A stretch of 8,224 bases of DNA, taken from contig CAMPAX010000099.1 in the NCBI GenBank assembly GCA_946633495.1, positions 1-8,224 of the forward strand, in the 5' to 3' direction. Source of the stretch: an uncultured Lachnospiraceae bacterium. GTDB taxonomy: Bacteria; Bacillota; Clostridia; Lachnospirales; Lachnospiraceae. The position numbers were made by a program, and so were the translations under genes. Below the pieces are notes generated by a model. That model saw only the letters and a program-made list of their open reading frames with translations, was not told the origin of the DNA and ran no database searches. Position 1 is the first letter of the stretch, and every line of letters begins with the position of its first letter. Shown one piece after another: positions 5,909-8,224 of this stretch.

Positions 5909-6982
5909 ATGGAGCAGGAACCTATGCTCGATGAACGAAAGGTGATAATTCTCAAAGCCATCGTCAGCAATTACCTGGAGACGGGAGAACCGGTGGGAAG
6001 CCGGACGATATCCAAACTGATCAATTTAGACCTTTCTCCGGCAACGATCCGAAATGAGATGTCGGATCTGGAGGATATGGGTTATATCGTCCAGCCGCAT
6101 ACATCTGCCGGGCGTATCCCTACGGATAAGGGGTATCGGTTCTATGTGGATTCCATGATGTCCGAGAAGAGCGAGGCTCTGGTAACACAGGGCGCTTTGC
6201 TGGAACGGGTGGATAAGCTGGAAGCCTTGCTGAAGCAGGTGGCAAAGGTCCTTGCGTACAATACCCAGTACGCGACCATGGTTACTTCGCCGCAGCTTCG
6301 GAACCGTCAGGTGAAATTCATTCAGCTGTCGCAGGTAGATGAGGATGATCTGGTCGCTGTCATAGTCGTCGGTGATAATGTGGCTAAGAACCGGCTGATC
6401 CACGTGGCACGTTCGCTGGGAAATGAAGAGGTTCTGAAACTGAATCTTCTGCTGAATACATTTCTGACCGGTGCATCGCTGAACGAGATCAATCTGGAAC
6501 TCATGCAGGCCATGCGCAGACAGGCCGGAGACTACGCAGACATTCTGGAAAGTGTGTTTGAAGGAATTGTGGATGCGGTTCATCAGGCAGAAGAGATGCA
6601 GATTTATACCAGTGGTACATCGAATATCCTGAAGTACGATGAGCTGAGTGATGTGAAGAAAGCAACCGCGCTTCTTGAAACTCTGGAAGATAAGAGCGGG
6701 CTTGAATCTCTGATCGATGAGACCATGAAGTCCGATGATCAGGGAAGCGACGGGATTCAGATTTATATCGGAGAAGAGGCCCCGGTTCAGAATATGAAGG
6801 ATTATTCGATCGTAACTTCCACATATAAGCTTCCGGAAGGTGCGAAGGGAACCATAGGGATCATAGGACCGAAAAGGATGGACTATAAAAAGGTCGTACA
6901 GACCCTGAAGAGTCTGACCGATGAGCGGGATACGATCTTCGGAAAAGATACGACAGCGTCCGAGAAAAACGGGCCGGAGTAA
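5909..6982 (+). CDS. hrcA: Heat-inducible transcription repressor HrcA
   Basis: Repressor of class I heat-shock genes, acting at CIRCE. It is 357 residues from this start. An N-terminal winged helix (about 6-75) has PVGSRTISK, SPATIRNEMSDLE (recognition helix region) and SAGRIPTDKGYRFYVD, all hallmark HrcA sequences. A GAF-like dimerisation domain follows, ending in the signature IYIGEEAPVQNMKDYSIV and GTIGIIGPKRMDYKKVV. A charged tail of about 20 residues (to NGPE) extends past the usual end. I chose the ATG at 5909, preceded by GAGG (5894-5897) and GGTGAT (5900-5905). The in-frame ATG at 5924, with GGAG at 5911-5914, is also plausible and matches where B. subtilis HrcA starts. The longer in-frame TTG at 5855 lies inside CIRCE and is not credible. 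grpE follows after 77 nt. Confidence 0.96.
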   Translation: MEQEPMLDERKVIILKAIVSNYLETGEPVGSRTISKLINLDLSPATIRNEMSDLEDMGYIVQPHTSAGRIPTDKGYRFYVDSMMSEKSEALVTQGALLERVDKLEALLKQVAKVLAYNTQYATMVTSPQLRNRQVKFIQLSQVDEDDLVAVIVVGDNVAKNRLIHVARSLGNEEVLKLNLLLNTFLTGASLNEINLELMQAMRRQAGDYADILESVFEGIVDAVHQAEEMQIYTSGTSNILKYDELSDVKKATALLETLEDKSGLESLIDETMKSDDQGSDGIQIYIGEEAPVQNMKDYSIVTSTYKLPEGAKGTIGIIGPKRMDYKKVVQTLKSLTDERDTIFGKDTTASEKNGPE

Positions 6983-6994
6983 CCGTATTCCATG

Positions 6995-7011
6995 GATCCG
7001 TGATCCGGATC
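6995..7011 (+). other. Hairpin between hrcA and grpE, possible mRNA processing site
   Basis: GATCCG (6995-7000) and CGGATC (7006-7011) form a six-pair, G/C-rich stem with a five-base loop. The overlapping TGATCCGGATCA (7001-7012) is itself a perfect palindrome. An A-rich stretch follows, not a T-tract, so it is not a terminator. In B. subtilis the dnaK operon transcript is cleaved between hrcA and grpE at a stem-loop, leaving hrcA mRNA unstable and the chaperone part stable. This hairpin is in the right place for that, but the role here is inferred. Confidence 0.4.
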
Positions 7012-7059
7012 AGAGATAAAAAAGATCAAAAAATAATACGAATAAAGGGGTGACAACGC

Positions 7060-7722
7060 ATGGCGAAAGGAATGAACGAGATGCTCAGATCCCTCAAGGC
7101 GGAGAAAGAGCTGGAAGCTCTCCCGGAGGAAGAGGACATCAAGGTCGAACCGGACAAGGTGGAAGCGGGATCGGATGTAACGATCGCCGAAGAGGAGGTT
7201 GTGAAACCGGAGGACGCGGATGCCAAACGTCCGAAGCCACTGCCGAAAAAGAACCGGAGAGGCTCTAAGGCAATGCAGCTGGAGCTCAAGCAGGCGAATG
7301 AGTTAGCGGAGTTGAATAAAGAAAAATATACCAGACTTCTGGCAGACTTCGATAACATGCGAGCCCGGAATGAAAAGGAAAATGCCAAAATGTTTGATTA
7401 CGGCGCTTCCGATACTTTGGAGAAGCTGCTTCCCGTGATCGATAACTTCGAGCGGGCACTTGATTCCGTAACGGAAGAAGAGAAATCACCGTTTGTGCAG
7501 GGCGTTGAGATGATCTACAAACAGATGATGGAGACACTGGAGAAGATCGGTGTAAAACCGATGGACGCCGTCGGAAAGGAATTCGATCCGAATCTCCACA
7601 ATGCTGTGATCCATGTGGAGGATGAGTCTCTGGGCGAAAATGTAGTCGTAGAGGAAATGCAGAAAGGCTATATGTACAAAGACACGGTACTGCGTCACAG
7701 TATGGTCAAGGTTGCAAACTGA
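7060..7722 (+). CDS. grpE: Nucleotide exchange factor GrpE
   Basis: Cochaperone that, as a dimer, releases ADP from DnaK and resets the Hsp70 cycle. In several bacteria it is also a heat sensor. It is 220 residues. An acidic/basic low-complexity N-terminus (about 1-70, with EEEDIKVEPDKVE) precedes a long helix and coiled coil (about 70-130) containing the family motif YTRLLADFDNMRARNEKE at 90-107. A four-helix segment follows with LLPVIDNFERAL. The C-terminal beta wing shows FDPNLHNAVIHVED and GYMYKDTVLRHSMVKVA at 203-219. The start is supported by AAAGGGGTGA at 7044-7053, 6 nt before the ATG. dnaK lies 53 nt downstream with no terminator between, so both come from the CIRCE promoter. The N-terminal extension is rather long but within the family range. 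Confidence 0.97.
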   Translation: MAKGMNEMLRSLKAEKELEALPEEEDIKVEPDKVEAGSDVTIAEEEVVKPEDADAKRPKPLPKKNRRGSKAMQLELKQANELAELNKEKYTRLLADFDNMRARNEKENAKMFDYGASDTLEKLLPVIDNFERALDSVTEEEKSPFVQGVEMIYKQMMETLEKIGVKPMDAVGKEFDPNLHNAVIHVEDESLGENVVVEEMQKGYMYKDTVLRHSMVKVAN

Positions 7723-7746
7723 TTATAGAAACGTTAACAATTTAGA

Positions 7747-7760
7747 TAAGATAAATCTTA
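7747..7760 (+). repeat. Inverted repeat abutting the dnaK ribosome binding site
   Basis: TAAGAT (7747-7752) and ATCTTA (7755-7760) are perfect inverted repeats around AA. The right arm ends on the first A of the AGGAGG site (7760-7765). As RNA this would be a weak, A/U-rich stem that leaves GGAGG free, so strong occlusion of translation is not expected. It may be chance or a mild temperature-dependent structure. Confidence 0.3.
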
Positions 7761-7775
7761 GGAGGATTTAAAGTA

Positions 7776-8224
7776 ATGGGAAAGATTATTGGTATTGACT
7801 TAGGTACAACAAACTCTTGCGTAGCCGTTATGGAAGGTGGTAAGCCGGTAGTTATCACGAATGCCGAGGGATCTCGTACGACCCCGTCTGTAGTTGCATT
7901 CCTGAAGTCCGGCGAGCGTGTAGTCGGCGATGCTGCAAAGCGTCAGGCTGTTACAAATGCAGATAAGACCATCTCCTCCATCAAGCGTCACATGGGTTCC
8001 GATTATAAGGTAACCATCGATGATAAGAAGTATTCTCCGGAGGAGATCTCAGCAATGATTCTGCAGAAGCTGAAGGCAGATGCAGAAGCATATCTGGGTG
8101 AGAAGGTAAGTGAAGCAGTTATCACCGTTCCCGCATACTTCACCGACTCTCAGAGACAGGCAACCAAGAATGCAGGTAAGATCGCAGGTCTTGATGTAAA
8201 GCGTATCATCAACGAGCCTACCGC
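7776..8224 (+). CDS. dnaK: Chaperone DnaK (Hsp70), N-terminal fragment
   Basis: ATP-driven chaperone that binds unfolded proteins with GrpE and DnaJ. Only the first 149 codons are in the window and the gene continues off the right edge. The nucleotide-binding domain starts with the phosphate-1 loop IIGIDLGTTNSCVAVM (4-19). EGSRTTPSVVAF lies at 31-42, and the AVITVPAYFTDSQRQATKNA segment at about 114-133 is followed by INEPT. Between IKRHMG (69-74) and YSPEEIS there are only about a dozen residues, so the insertion found in Gram-negative DnaK is absent, as in monoderm bacteria. The ribosome binding site is a full AGGAGG at 7760-7765, 10 nt before the ATG. Codons differ from the neighbours: arginine is CGT in five of six cases and glycine is mostly GGT, the pattern of a highly expressed gene. 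dnaJ is expected next but lies outside the window. Confidence 0.98.
   Translation, partial: MGKIIGIDLGTTNSCVAVMEGGKPVVITNAEGSRTTPSVVAFLKSGERVVGDAAKRQAVTNADKTISSIKRHMGSDYKVTIDDKKYSPEEISAMILQKLKADAEAYLGEKVSEAVITVPAYFTDSQRQATKNAGKIAGLDVKRIINEPT

Noticed and set aside
1..8224. Mobile elements, CRISPR arrays, tRNA or rRNA genes
   Set aside because: No transposase or integrase motifs, no regularly spaced repeats, and no cloverleaf or rRNA signatures were seen. The gene order is a conserved chromosomal one.

Overview
This is a chromosomal housekeeping window from a Gram-positive bacterium. It most likely belongs to class Clostridia, probably a Lachnospiraceae-like gut anaerobe. Three things support this. 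The order lepA-hemW-hrcA-grpE-dnaK is the classic Firmicutes heat-shock arrangement. A perfect CIRCE operator sits before hrcA. The DnaK fragment lacks the insertion of roughly two dozen residues in its ATPase domain that is typical of Gram-negative Hsp70s. The family-level assignment is inference from general sequence style and was not tested by search.

Layout. Bases 1-132 (minus strand) hold the first 44 codons of an EamA/DMT-type membrane transporter that runs off the left edge. A divergent, gene-free stretch (133-381) contains two imperfect hairpins and a weak candidate promoter. From 382 all genes point right. First comes dtd (D-aminoacyl-tRNA deacylase, GTG start). An OmpR-type response regulator follows only 3 nt later, then its sensor histidine kinase, which has two membrane helices and almost no external domain. 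A 93-nt gap with a weak candidate terminator and a weak candidate promoter leads to lepA (EF4). After 33 nt comes hemW (radical-SAM heme chaperone). A strong promoter with a CIRCE operator then starts the heat-shock operon: hrcA, grpE and the first 149 codons of dnaK, which continues past the right edge.

How the parts work together. HrcA, with help from GroEL in well-studied relatives, binds CIRCE and represses its own operon. Heat or misfolded protein titrates the chaperonin and releases repression, which raises GrpE and DnaK. dtd and lepA both serve translation quality and efficiency, and HemW handles heme. The two-component system has no recognisable target in the window.

Most of this is well-known biology and I see no clearly new system. 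The items most worth a second look are the intramembrane-sensing-type kinase tied to dtd, the leader hairpin of dtd, the hairpin between hrcA and grpE (a possible mRNA processing site, as described for Bacillus subtilis), an inverted repeat overlapping the -35 box of the heat-shock promoter, and the abrupt change in codon choice at dnaK.
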